DNA of 64,000 nucleotides from Aliidiomarina quisquiliarum (GCF_023922585.1 NZ_JAMFTN010000014.1:6232-70231), one strand, 5' to 3'. Numbered from the stretch's first letter, positions 1 through 7,535 are shown. Numbers and translations are program-made. The notes: generated by a model not told the origin, from the sequence alone.

Positions 1-75
1 CAATGCCAAGCACTTCGCCCCAGCGAAGCTGGGGCAGGACCTCGCTGCGCTCGGCCTGTGTTGGCGGCGTTATGC
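1..75 (+). repeat. Partial VCR-like attC site (integron cassette recombination site)
   Basis: The R'' end GTTATGC lies at 69-75. The complement of the preceding bases (AAC-GCCGCCAA-CAC) pairs with the very start of the window (C-AATGCCAA-G-CAC), leaving the unpaired G that is typical of an extrahelical base in a folded attC. Only about six bases of the R' box are missing to the left. The interior holds a strong hairpin (GCCCCAGC/GCTGGGGC). It closes the cassette that precedes the window and marks the recombination point from which the next cassette starts, at about 70. Confidence 0.75.
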
Positions 76-78
76 ATC

Positions 79-483
79 ATGAAACGAGTTCTCGTTCTAG
101 CCATTTTTTGCAGTATTCTGGGATGCTCTTCTATAAAGGAGCAGCCTAAACTATCTGAGTTTGAGCCCCAGCCTTATGCTGATTATTTGGCTACTGGGTG
201 GACACTCTCTGAGCCTTTGACTGTGCTAGGAATCGAAGAAATGGCTATGGATGAGCGCCGCCGCTATCGCGAGCAACCTAATGCTCGAAAAGATGTTCCA
301 TTTGTTCCTTTTGGCTTTGCAAACGAAGAGTGGGAAATATTCAAAAATAAAATGAAGGGGGGCGATGAAATCCGCCGTATGTCGTCTCCTCCGGGTTCTT
401 GGTCCAGATTGTCAGGCTGGGAAGGGTATGTATTAATTAGGGGACAAAACATAATTTGGCAAATGGTCACGAGAATAAACTAA
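79..483 (+). CDS. Cassette-borne small lipoprotein of unknown function
   Basis: A 134-residue protein. The ATG at 79 is chosen because it starts directly after the attC end and opens a type II signal peptide (basic MKR, hydrophobic stretch, lipobox ILGC), so the mature protein should be a lipidated envelope protein beginning at Cys. I do not recognise the mature domain: it is polar, rich in Glu, Arg, Trp and Pro, with no membrane segment. There is no clear Shine-Dalgarno sequence, which is common in integron cassettes, where translation often depends on an upstream message. The stop at 481-483 lies almost on the next attC (485), the usual compact cassette layout. With its attC it forms a cassette of about 508 bp (70-577). 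Lipoprotein assignment is fairly sure; function unknown. Confidence 0.75.
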   Translation: MKRVLVLAIFCSILGCSSIKEQPKLSEFEPQPYADYLATGWTLSEPLTVLGIEEMAMDERRRYREQPNARKDVPFVPFGFANEEWEIFKNKMKGGDEIRRMSSPPGSWSRLSGWEGYVLIRGQNIIWQMVTRIN

Positions 484-484
484 T

Positions 485-583
485 GCATAACAAGGTGGTC
501 AAGTTCACTCCGGCCGCAAAAAACGCGGCCTGCGCGGGACAACCTACACTGCGTTTCGGTTGCCCCTTACCACGGCGTTATGT
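485..583 (+). repeat. VCR-like attC site, 99 bp
   Basis: R' box GCATAAC at 485-491 and R'' GTTATGT at 577-583 are near-perfect inverted complements. Next to them AACAAGGTGGTCAAG on the left pairs with CTTACCACGGCGTT on the right, with one extra C on the left strand (an extrahelical base). The layout AACAA-N5-TCAAG ... CCCCTTA-N4-GGCGTTA is that of Vibrio cholerae VCR sites. The central part contains the hairpin GGCCGC/GCGGCC. It separates cassette 1 from cassette 2. Confidence 0.85.
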
Positions 584-627
584 TTCCGCTCTACAGAAAG
601 CTAGGCCAGATATCTAAAGGATATATT

Positions 628-1470
628 ATGAGATTCTTCCATATTGTTGTTGAAACTAATGACAAGGATAAAAATGGGCAATTCATTAAGGTTATTGAAT
701 GTGACCGTACGGACCTTGAAGAAATTAAGGATGAGGTGATTCGACCTTACGTTCTAAGAGATGAGATTCTTGTTGATGGCGCCTATCTTGAATTTAGCAA
801 AATACGCTCGCTTAAGATTAAGGAAACAGAGGGAGATGCTTCAAAAACCGTTGATGCTGCAAACAACAACATCCCTTCCAATTTCATTGTATTTCTTTCC
901 ACCGAAAATGTGATAAGTGGTGATGGATATACCACTGACCTGACGCGTAGTTTGATAAAAGAGGTGAGAGAATCTATCTCTGATGAGTCCAAAAAAGAAG
1001 CTCCGCCGGTAAAGCTAGCTTCGGATAATAAGAAAGTATTTGTTGTTCATGGTCACGATGACGCAGCTAAATCGGAAATGGCTCGTTTTCTCGAAAAGGC
1101 TGGATTGGAACCAATTGTGCTACACGAAAAAGCAAGTTCAAGTCGAACGATTATTGAAAAAATCGAGGCCAATAGCGATGTTGGATACGCGGTTGTTTTG
1201 TATACGCCTTGTGACATAGGTGCTAAAAAATCCGAATCGCCCGAATTAAAATCCAGAGCCAGGCAAAATGTTGTATTCGAGCATGGATATTTTATCGGTC
1301 GGCTTGGGCGCCCAAGAGTTTCGGCTTTGTTGGTGGACGGTGTTGAAGCACCCAATGATATAAGCGGTGTTGTCTACATTGATCTCGATCTTAGAGGCGC
1401 TTGGAAGCTCGATCTAGCCAAGGAGTTGAAAGAAGCGGGTTATACAGTTGATCCTTCTGCTCTATTGTAA
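628..1470 (+). CDS. TIR-like (CAP12/Pycsar-effector type) nucleotide-binding protein in an integron cassette
   Basis: A 280-residue soluble protein. An ATG at 580 overlaps the attC end, but the ATG at 628 is preferred because AAAGG sits seven bases upstream. Residues 1 to about 130 form an N-terminal region I do not recognise, ending in a charged linker. Residues 136 to about 265 match the predicted nucleotide-binding TIR-like family PF10137: the opening VFVVHGHDD, the segment LEPIVLHEK, TIIEKIE (whose Glu is the likely NAD-hydrolysing residue), the AVVLYTP strand and the NVVFEHGYFIGRLGR motif. Related domains act as NADase effectors in CBASS/Pycsar-type antiphage systems, so depletion of NAD+ on infection is the likely role; that is inference. 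No cyclase partner is present, so it may be a stand-alone defence gene with its own sensor. Base composition looks more AT-rich than the core genes. Confidence 0.85.
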   Translation: MRFFHIVVETNDKDKNGQFIKVIECDRTDLEEIKDEVIRPYVLRDEILVDGAYLEFSKIRSLKIKETEGDASKTVDAANNNIPSNFIVFLSTENVISGDGYTTDLTRSLIKEVRESISDESKKEAPPVKLASDNKKVFVVHGHDDAAKSEMARFLEKAGLEPIVLHEKASSSRTIIEKIEANSDVGYAVVLYTPCDIGAKKSESPELKSRARQNVVFEHGYFIGRLGRPRVSALLVDGVEAPNDISGVVYIDLDLRGAWKLDLAKELKEAGYTVDPSALL

Positions 1471-1531
1471 ACATAACAAGCGCGTCAATTAGGACGCTCG
1501 CAAGCTCACGCCTATTACGTGGGCGTTACTA
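1471..1531 (+). repeat. VCR-like attC site, 61 bp, last in the array
   Basis: R' ACATAAC (1471-1477) follows the TIR gene stop directly. The left arm AACAAGCGCGTCAATTAGGAC pairs imperfectly with the right arm CCTATTACGTGGGCGTTA, with unpaired bases in the left arm as in other attC sites, and both arms resemble VCR ends. R'' reads GTTACTA, so only the GTTA core is kept. No further cassette follows: the next gene is on the opposite strand and is not attC-flanked. This is therefore the distal end of the array. Confidence 0.7.
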
Positions 1532-1584
1532 AGTGTGCTGGTTGGATGCTTACTTTCAGCCTAAGTTTAGGCGCGCTGTAATTG

Positions 1585-1619
1585 AAAATGCCCGCGCATT
1601 CATTGCAGCGGGCGTTTTG
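1585..1619 (-). terminator. Hairpin terminator between the cassette array and dcm
   Basis: AAAATGCCCGC (1585-1595) and GCGGGCGTTTT (1608-1618) form an 11-bp stem with one G-T pair and a 12-base loop. It sits just past the stop of the methyltransferase gene. On the minus strand the stem is followed by ATTTTCAATT, giving a modest U-run. The A/T-rich stem ends also allow use in the plus direction, so it may shield the R-M genes from cassette transcription. Confidence 0.6.
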
Positions 1620-1640
1620 TAAGTAGGCCTAGCCCCCTGC

Positions 1641-3020
1641 TCAGGCTATTTTTTTATGGGACTCTAAAACTTTGGCTTTCATGATATAAGGCTTCATATG
1701 CTGAGCGATAGCCGCAAACATAGGTACAATTACTGAATTACCAAACTGTTTGTATGCTTGTGTATCTGAAACGGGAATTTTGAACTCGTTACTATTCGGA
1801 GAGCTAAAGCCCATTAGACGAGCACATTCCACAGGTGTTAAACGACGTGGGCGATTAACAAGGTTGGCCTTATCCGTAATTGGTTTATTAAAATCCCAAC
1901 CTCGATCAATAAGAATTTCTGAGCCATCTTTGTAATAGCGGGCCGATAGGGTTCTAGTTCTATCATTAGGGCCAACTAGGCCAAAACCAAATCCATTTCC
2001 TTTTGCTTGGTGTTTTTTAGCGTAGTTGAAAAGGTACTCCCAAAGCTTAGGTGTCAGGATATATTTGTCATCTACTTCAAGCTCTAAAATATCACCAAGC
2101 GTAGGTGTGTTATCCGGTATTGGCAAGTCTTTAAGGGTGAAGCCATTATGTACATTTAGGTCTTTGCGAAAACCAACTAAAATAATACGTTCTCTATTTT
2201 GTGGTACCCAGCTCGAGCCATTAATGATTTTAGGGTCCTTGACGCCAGTGTGTTCTGAGTCTGCAACCCAATAACCTAGCTCATCAAGCGCCTTCATGAT
2301 GGTTTTAAAGGTTTTGCCGCGGTCATGACTTTTAAGGTTTTTAACATTTTCAAGCACAAAGGCAGCAGGGCGTTTTGCTGCAATAATTCGCGCAACATCG
2401 AAAAAAAGAGTCCCTTGAGTATCACATTCAAATCCGTGCTTAACACCTAAAGAGTTTTTCTTAGATACACCTGCAAGTGAAAATGGTTGGCATGGAAAGC
2501 CTGCTAGCAGCACATCGTGGTCAGCAACAACTTGATTGATATTGTCGTACGCTTCTTGCTCTGATATTGATGGATCAGCACTCAAGGTTACATCACGAAT
2601 ATCTTCGTTGAATGTGTGAAAAGACTTATCGCAAGCGAAATTTGCTTTGTAGGTACGGGTTGCGAACTTATTCCATTCGCTAGTAAATACACACAAACCA
2701 CCTTGGTCTTCAAAGCCTTTACGAATTCCGCCGATCCCTGCGAATAAGTCGATAAACTTAAAATCACAGTTTTCAGGGGTCACAGCAGGCTTAGGTAATA
2801 ATGCTGTTAGGTGATCGTATTCTGTTTTGCTGAGTTTTGGTGAGGCTTTGCCTTTAACCCAGCGATTAATTGTCTCTCGGGTCCAGTTATTGTTGGGTAT
2901 TGTATTGAGATAATCAGCTAAGAACTTTTGGTCATAAATGTCCAATAGCTTTGAAATAACTTCAAAGTCAGTTTGCCCATTAAAGCTGACTTCGGGGCAG
3001 TCAAATTCTAACTGGTTCAT
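1641..3020 (-). CDS. dcm: DNA (cytosine-5-)-methyltransferase, Dcm-like, predicted CCWGG
   Basis: A 459-residue enzyme that would methylate C5 of cytosine. All m5C-MTase motifs are visible: motif [11 protein letters not shown] (residues 89-98), motif IV GFPCQPF with catalytic Cys177, motif VI ENVKNL, motif VIII QNRERI, motif [16 protein letters not shown] and motif X QFGNSV. Long stretches match E. coli Dcm as I recall it, including the N-terminal extension (about 85 residues), the target-recognition region with [12 protein letters not shown], and PVSDTQAY. This makes CCWGG the likely target. The start is supported by AGAGGA upstream. It is divergent from an MvaI/BcnI-type nuclease and so is the modification half of a type II system, not an orphan; no vsr gene is adjacent. 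The N-terminal extension contains an HTH-like segment (residues about 45-75) and, as in EcoRII-type methylases, could bind the gene's own promoter. Confidence 0.93.
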   Translation of the reverse strand: MNQLEFDCPEVSFNGQTDFEVISKLLDIYDQKFLADYLNTIPNNNWTRETINRWVKGKASPKLSKTEYDHLTALLPKPAVTPENCDFKFIDLFAGIGGIRKGFEDQGGLCVFTSEWNKFATRTYKANFACDKSFHTFNEDIRDVTLSADPSISEQEAYDNINQVVADHDVLLAGFPCQPFSLAGVSKKNSLGVKHGFECDTQGTLFFDVARIIAAKRPAAFVLENVKNLKSHDRGKTFKTIMKALDELGYWVADSEHTGVKDPKIINGSSWVPQNRERIILVGFRKDLNVHNGFTLKDLPIPDNTPTLGDILELEVDDKYILTPKLWEYLFNYAKKHQAKGNGFGFGLVGPNDRTRTLSARYYKDGSEILIDRGWDFNKPITDKANLVNRPRRLTPVECARLMGFSSPNSNEFKIPVSDTQAYKQFGNSVIVPMFAAIAQHMKPYIMKAKVLESHKKIA

Positions 3021-3042
3021 GATTTAATCCTCTGGGTATTTC

Positions 3043-3061
3043 GTGTGATATATAGTCACAC
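3043..3061 (-). promoter_or_regulatory. Palindrome GTGTGA-N7-TCACAC over the putative dcm -10 region
   Basis: Perfect six-base arms GTGTGA (3043-3048) and TCACAC (3056-3061) flank TATATAG, about 23-40 bases upstream of the methyltransferase ATG. On the minus strand this places TATATA inside the palindrome, with TTGATA (3075-3080) further upstream as a possible -35 at a long spacing. The position suits an operator for autogenous repression. The spacer is seven bases, not the six of a CRP site. Confidence 0.45.
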
Positions 3062-3084
3062 ATTCGTTCCTTTTTATCAAGAGG

Positions 3085-3106
3085 CTGTATTTATATACAG
3101 TATAAT
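3085..3106 (+). promoter_or_regulatory. LexA-box-like palindrome abutting a -10 element of the restriction gene
   Basis: CTGTATTTATATACAG (3085-3100) fits the gammaproteobacterial SOS-box form CTGT-N8-ACAG with an A/T-only centre; the right side continues as ACAGTA, matching the extended consensus. The next six bases, TATAAT (3101-3106), are a perfect -10 hexamer facing the restriction gene; no good -35 is visible. A bound repressor here would block that promoter. Confidence 0.5.
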
Positions 3107-3229
3107 TTGTTTTTGTAATTTTGCAAAAAATAGATGTTAAAGGCGGTTATTGCTTGTGTGGTTCCCATTGCTGAAAGTGGTTGGTATGCTGTTTGTGCTA
3201 ATAAATACTATTGATATAAAGGGGGGAGC

Positions 3230-4552
3230 TTGAGCGAATATCAAATGCTTGTCGATAAAATGATGATTCAAGGTGCGAAGCGAATTTTTATTAAGCCTCT
3301 GGCGAATAACGATAACTCTAAGCAGCAAATTTATTTGGGTTCTGACTTTGAAGTGGCTCGTGTTATCCCTTCTGGTAATGTTTCTTCGGCAGGCATGAGT
3401 AAAAAAGGCGCTATATTTAAAGCACCACTTGATTTCTACTGGATTAGTCTTGATGGGGCTACAGACTTGGCTCCAAATGCTCAAATTATCCTTTACCCTA
3501 AATATCCAGAGACACGATTATCTGGGTTTCTGAGTGGCTGTAGTCGTAAAAAAGCCATTGCGCCTAGTCATTTGATGAAGCCACCAACAGCAGAAGAACG
3601 GTCTGCACGTCTTAATACCAAGCGTTACTTAGTTCTTGGCGTAGATGAAAAAACAGTTTGGGCACACTGTAGTGCTTGGGATGGTACTTTGCATGATCAA
3701 CTTAAAGCGATTGTTGAGAGTGATGAAACACAGTTGGTTGCTTCGGTTTTTTATCAGTATTCAGCGACACGAGAGCCCAGCGAAGAGAAGTTACTAAGAA
3801 AATTAAAAGAGATTTACCAGCAAGGACCTATTGAGTCGTGCCGTCTCAACTCTGAAGGTGAGTTGATGACTTATAAAGCACAGAACGGCGCAGGTTATAC
3901 CTTAGAAGCTCAGTTTGGGATTACGCCAAACGGGTCCTCCGCTCCTGATTTTATGGATTGGGAATTAAAGAGCCACTCTAGTGGTGCGGTGACGCTCATG
4001 ACACCAGAGCCAAATGTTGGCACCTATCTTGATGATTTAGAGGTGTTTCTTCGTACCTATGGTACCAGGATTGAACAAGAGAGGATGGACTTTGCAAGCC
4101 GCCATAATGTTGGCGAGAAAAATAAGACGACTGCCTTAACTATGCATTTTGAAGGCTATGACCCGGACAAAAGAGAAATTCTTGAGCCGTCCGGTGGCTT
4201 AATGTTGCGCGATGAGGACGGTGTACTCGTCGCAGGTTGGAAATTTGAAAAGCTCATTTTGCATTGGAAAAAGAAACATGCCAACACTTGTTTTGTGTCG
4301 TATACAGCCATTCGAGAAACACCGCCAAAGTACCAGTATGGACCAAAAGTTGTTCTGGGTAAGGGGACAGATCTTAAATTGTTCTTGAATGCTTTGTATT
4401 TAAGCACTGTTTACTATGATCCCGGCATAAATATGAAGTTGGTTAAAGGTAAGTGGAAGCCTAAAAAGCGTAACCAATTCAGAATCAGCTGGCGCAATAT
4501 AGACAATTTGTATGTGGAATTAAAAAACGTAGATTTAGAAGCTTTGGAGTAG
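3230..4552 (+). CDS. Type II restriction endonuclease, MvaI/BcnI family
   Basis: A 440-residue protein. The C-terminal half resembles the MvaI/BcnI family (PF15515): GYTLEAQFGI, then SAPDFMDWELKS, in which D240, E245 and K247 give the D-x4-E-x-K arrangement of the PD-(D/E)XK site in MvaI. Family members cut CCWGG (MvaI) or CCSGG (BcnI); the Dcm-like partner points to CCWGG. The N-terminal 190 or so residues are extra relative to the short MvaI enzyme and are not recognised; they may be regulatory or DNA-binding. The start is uncertain: TTG at 3230 is only one base from GGGGGGAG, while ATG at 3245 or 3260 keeps the same frame with longer spacing. Late or weak expression of the nuclease would suit an R-M pair. 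It looks AT-rich compared with the core genes. Confidence 0.85.
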   Translation: MSEYQMLVDKMMIQGAKRIFIKPLANNDNSKQQIYLGSDFEVARVIPSGNVSSAGMSKKGAIFKAPLDFYWISLDGATDLAPNAQIILYPKYPETRLSGFLSGCSRKKAIAPSHLMKPPTAEERSARLNTKRYLVLGVDEKTVWAHCSAWDGTLHDQLKAIVESDETQLVASVFYQYSATREPSEEKLLRKLKEIYQQGPIESCRLNSEGELMTYKAQNGAGYTLEAQFGITPNGSSAPDFMDWELKSHSSGAVTLMTPEPNVGTYLDDLEVFLRTYGTRIEQERMDFASRHNVGEKNKTTALTMHFEGYDPDKREILEPSGGLMLRDEDGVLVAGWKFEKLILHWKKKHANTCFVSYTAIRETPPKYQYGPKVVLGKGTDLKLFLNALYLSTVYYDPGINMKLVKGKWKPKKRNQFRISWRNIDNLYVELKNVDLEALE

Positions 4553-4587
4553 CATTTATTAGTACCTACGGAGCGAGAGCAAATAAA

Positions 4588-4616
4588 AAAGGCGCTACCT
4601 TTCGGTAACGCCTTTC
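4588..4616 (-). terminator. Rho-independent terminator of ssrA (bidirectional)
   Basis: AAAGGCGCTACC (4588-4599) and GGTAACGCCTTT (4603-4614) pair around the tetraloop TTTC with one C-A mismatch. On the minus strand the stem is followed by the U-run TTTTTTATTT, just downstream of the tmRNA 3' end. On the plus strand it may also end the restriction-gene transcript. Confidence 0.8.
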
Positions 4617-4627
4617 TTATTTGAATG

Positions 4628-4980
4628 TGGTGGAGCTGGGGGGATTTGAACCCCCGTCCGCTATACCGCCACTCTCGGTACTACATGCTTAGCCGTCTCA
4701 TTTAGTTAACCGTTCAACCGCCGAGGGGCAGGCTATTGAAAGGCGAGCTCGATTAGTTTTAACGGTTCAGCTACGAGCGAAGCATCCGCGCGAGTCTATA
4801 ATTATGACCATCCGAACCTCTGCTTATAGACGAAGCCTGAGTGGATGGTTAGCGGGTCTTAAGCCGCTAAAGCGTAGTTGTTATCGTTTGCAACTATTAG
4901 TTTGAGGCTTTTTACGAGGCCAGCCCCACCTCGGCATGCACCTAAAGCTTTATGTATCTCGTCGAATCCAAATCAGCCCC
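4628..4980 (-). ncRNA. ssrA: tmRNA (SsrA)
   Basis: Read on the minus strand, the RNA starts GGGGCTGATTTGGATTCGAC and ends in the T-arm and acceptor AACCCCC...CAGCTCCACCA, the tRNA-Ala-like ends that pair with each other. About 353 nt is a usual length for one-piece tmRNA. The tag frame on the minus strand (4891 down to 4859) encodes ANDNNYALAA followed by TAA, close to the E. coli tag ANDENYALAA with Asn replacing Glu. It rescues stalled ribosomes together with SmpB and marks products for ClpXP. The 3' end of ssrA is a well-known integration site for islands, and here it borders the R-M genes. Confidence 0.97.
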
Positions 4981-5123
4981 AGATTTCTTACGTGGTAATT
5001 CTAACACATAACAGGCCTGTTTTGCTAGTTATGCTTTCTTACTTAAGTTTTCACGACAAACTTGCTTACACATTATATATGGGGCCTAGGGTTGGTTATT
5101 TCAAGGGCAGGATTACTTTTAAG

Positions 5124-5744
5124 TTAAATAACCTTGGTTTCTACAGCTAATAACCCATTCATAAAATTGGCTTTAAGGGTATCACCTGGTTGCAGTGGGC
5201 CTACCCCAGCAGGGGTGCCGGTAATTAAAATGTCACCCGCACATAAGGTGAAGTGGCGGCTGGCGTATTCAATTAATTCAACAATAGGGGTAAGCATATT
5301 GGCGCTATGGCCCTGTTGGCGTAGCTGGCCGTTTATTTCTAGGCTGAAGTGAAGCTTGGCAAGGTTTAGGTTATCTACCGGTACAAAGGCAGAAATAGGG
5401 CAGCTGCCGTCGAAACCTTTGGCAATTTCCCACGGCAGTCCTTTGTCTTTCAGTGTTTGCTGAACATCACGCAAGGTTAAATCAAGGGCTAGGCCAATGC
5501 CGTCGATGGCGTTACTGGCAGTAACAGCGTCGGCATTTTTAATGGTTTTACCCAGTAATACGGCCAATTCAATTTCATAATGCACATTGTCGCCCAAATT
5601 CGTAAGGTTTATAGGCTCTTCAAAGGGTACCAAGGCGGTAGCAGGCTTCATAAACAATATGGGTTCGCTTGGTACTGGGTTATTTAGCTCTGCCGCGTGG
5701 GCGGCATAATTGCGGCCGACACAAATAACTTTGTTGTAATGCAT
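5124..5744 (-). CDS. Fumarylacetoacetate hydrolase family protein (YcgM-like)
   Basis: A 206-residue cytosolic enzyme when started at the ATG at 5744, chosen because AAGGAA lies eight bases upstream; a longer frame adds eleven unlikely residues. Family marks: VGRNYAAHAAEL at the N-terminus, FMKPATAL, the metal-binding HYEIELAVLLGK (Glu-x-Glu), the segment GLALDLTLRDVQ, KGFDGSCPISAFVP and the C-terminal ITGTPAGVGPLQPGD. These are the residues of the single-domain FAH fold that uses a divalent metal to cleave C-C bonds in acylpyruvates or decarboxylate oxaloacetate. The exact substrate cannot be read from sequence. It is divergent from the AbgT transporter across about 150 bases. Confidence 0.9.
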   Translation of the reverse strand: MHYNKVICVGRNYAAHAAELNNPVPSEPILFMKPATALVPFEEPINLTNLGDNVHYEIELAVLLGKTIKNADAVTASNAIDGIGLALDLTLRDVQQTLKDKGLPWEIAKGFDGSCPISAFVPVDNLNLAKLHFSLEINGQLRQQGHSANMLTPIVELIEYASRHFTLCAGDILITGTPAGVGPLQPGDTLKANFMNGLLAVETKVI

Positions 5745-5897
5745 GTACTGGGTTCCTTGCTGCCCGAAACAATTCACTATTTATACGACATAAGCCGTTG
5801 TGTTGCTAGTTATGCTAGTTGAGTTTAACGGTGACTTACGAATGTGTTTGCCGTAGCATTACTGCCGTTTTGTAAATAACAAGAAAAGGTACTTTTC

Positions 5898-7445
5898 GTG
5901 AACCAAAAAGTTGAGTCTCAAAAAGGGTTTATTGCGTTTGTTGAGCGTGTGGGCAAACGCATTCCTGACCCGATCATTATTTTTATCTGGTTTTTTGTTG
6001 GCGCACTGTTACTTACGGCGTTAATGGGGGGCATTAGCTTCGAAACCTTCGGTGCAGGGGGCGAACCTACTCAGTGGCAAATTAAGAATATGTTGGCTGC
6101 GGAAAACGTGGTGTGGCTATTCGACAACGCTATTTTGGCCAACTGGCTTGGGTTTGGTGGCGGTGTTTTAGGTGTTATTTTAATTGTTATGTTGGGTGTG
6201 GGTATTGCCGAACATTCAGGCTTGTTTGGCGCGGTATTGAAAAAAACCAGCCGTGCACTACCAGAAAAGTTATTACCATTGTTATTAGTATTTATTGGCA
6301 TTATGTCGTCAATAGCTACCGATGCGGGTTATTTAGTACTTATTCCTTTAGCCGGTTTGCTTTATGCAGGTTTGGGCAAAAACCCACTGATTGGTATGGC
6401 AGCAGCTTTTGCAGGGGTGTCGGCGGGCTTCAGTGCCAACCTGATTCCGGCTACGCCAATTGACGTTATTATTGGTATGAACGCCAAGGTGTTCGCTGAA
6501 GCCCAGGGTATTCCGTTCGTAAATGCTAAGGGTGAAGAATTAACCCCAGCCACTATGAACTACTATTTTATTTTGGTTTCAACCTTTGTGTTGGCGGCTG
6601 TGGGCTCGTGGGTTACTTTGAAAGTTGTTGGCCCACGCTTGGCGCAAAAAGAATTTGTTATTCCAGACGAGCTGAAAATAACCGACTTCGATGTAACGCC
6701 AGCTGAGCGGCGCGGCTTACGTGCCGCAGGAGTGGGGCTGGTGTTGGCGTTAGTTGCATTGTGGGGCTTAGCGATAGGGCCCATGGCCGATTACACCACG
6801 GCTGAAGGGCAAACAGTTAAACCCTTTATTAATAACGTTATTTTAATGATTACCTTTGTATTTGTGGTGGTGGGGGTGTCGTTTGGTGTTGCTAGTGGTA
6901 AGTTCCGTTCGATGATGGACGTAGTAACAGCCATGGTGAAACAAATGGACACCATGGGCTACATTTTGGTGCTGACCTTCTTTTGTTATAACTTCCTTGG
7001 CTTACTCAGCTACAGCGGGTTAGGTGCGTACATTACCTATTTAGGGGCGTCGTCGTTAATTGCCATGGGCTTGCAAAGCTACCCTATTTTACTACTGGTG
7101 GGTTTTGTATTAGTTACCGGGTTAATTAACTTATTTGTGGGTGGCTTAACCTCGAAGTGGATGCTGCTAGGGCCTATTTTTATTCCTATGTTGTACATGG
7201 TGAATTCGGAAATGACCCCAGACCTAGTGGCAGCAGCTTTTCGGGTGGCAGACTCAGCCACTAATATTATTACCCCAATGATGAGCTACGCCGGCATTAT
7301 TTTAGCTTTTATGCGTAAATATAACCCACAGCTTACTTTTGGCGAGATGATCGCCATGATGGTGCCATATTCATTAGCCTTTATGGTGGTGTGGGTGGCG
7401 TTGCTGGTTGGTTTCTTTGCCTTTGGTATACCGCTTGGGTTCTAA
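5898..7445 (+). CDS. AbgT family transporter
   Basis: A 515-residue inner-membrane protein with many hydrophobic segments. It opens with FVERVGKRIPDPIIIFIWFF, the start typical of AbgT/MtrF/YdaH proteins. Family hallmarks include the helix-turn-helix hairpin segment SSIATDAGYLVLIPLAG, AAAFAGVSAGFSANLIP, and late in the protein LFVGGLTSKWMLLGPIFIPM and RVADSATNIITPMMSY. AbgT members import p-aminobenzoyl-glutamate or export antifolates such as sulphonamides; which applies here is unknown. The start is GTG at 5898, with AAAAGGT upstream. It appears to be transcribed alone. Confidence 0.93.
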   Translation: MNQKVESQKGFIAFVERVGKRIPDPIIIFIWFFVGALLLTALMGGISFETFGAGGEPTQWQIKNMLAAENVVWLFDNAILANWLGFGGGVLGVILIVMLGVGIAEHSGLFGAVLKKTSRALPEKLLPLLLVFIGIMSSIATDAGYLVLIPLAGLLYAGLGKNPLIGMAAAFAGVSAGFSANLIPATPIDVIIGMNAKVFAEAQGIPFVNAKGEELTPATMNYYFILVSTFVLAAVGSWVTLKVVGPRLAQKEFVIPDELKITDFDVTPAERRGLRAAGVGLVLALVALWGLAIGPMADYTTAEGQTVKPFINNVILMITFVFVVVGVSFGVASGKFRSMMDVVTAMVKQMDTMGYILVLTFFCYNFLGLLSYSGLGAYITYLGASSLIAMGLQSYPILLLVGFVLVTGLINLFVGGLTSKWMLLGPIFIPMLYMVNSEMTPDLVAAAFRVADSATNIITPMMSYAGIILAFMRKYNPQLTFGEMIAMMVPYSLAFMVVWVALLVGFFAFGIPLGF

Positions 7446-7535
7446 CTAATTATTCGGTGAGCGAGAACGACTATTGCGGCATCTTAAGTGTTAACGTATT
7501 GTTAGTAAGATAGTTGGCATATAAGGAAGCGTGCA

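Noticed and set aside
3043-3061. CRP site between the R-M genes
   Set aside because: The TGTGA and TCACA halves are seven bases apart, not six, so an operator for another regulator is more likely.
3230-4552. Restriction gene as a cassette of the integron
   Set aside because: There is no attC on either side and the pair is divergent with shared regulatory DNA, unlike a cassette.
5006-5035. ACATAAC ... GTTATGC inverted pair resembling attC R boxes
   Set aside because: The interval is only about 29 bases, lacks the L boxes, and lies in the ssrA promoter region; a real attC is at least about 55-60 bases.
4878-5150. Open frame of 90 codons on the plus strand
   Set aside because: It lies antisense to the tmRNA gene and its promoter; composition reflects the RNA structure, not a protein.
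5022-5816. 14-base direct repeat TTGCTAGTTATGCT at 5022-5035 and 5803-5816, flanking the FAH gene
   Set aside because: Too short and AT-rich to be convincing as an insertion scar; the enclosed gene looks like core metabolism with no mobile gene.
6113-6463. Second frame in the AbgT gene that could suggest a frameshift
   Set aside because: The main frame is continuous with all family motifs, so the second frame is a shadow.
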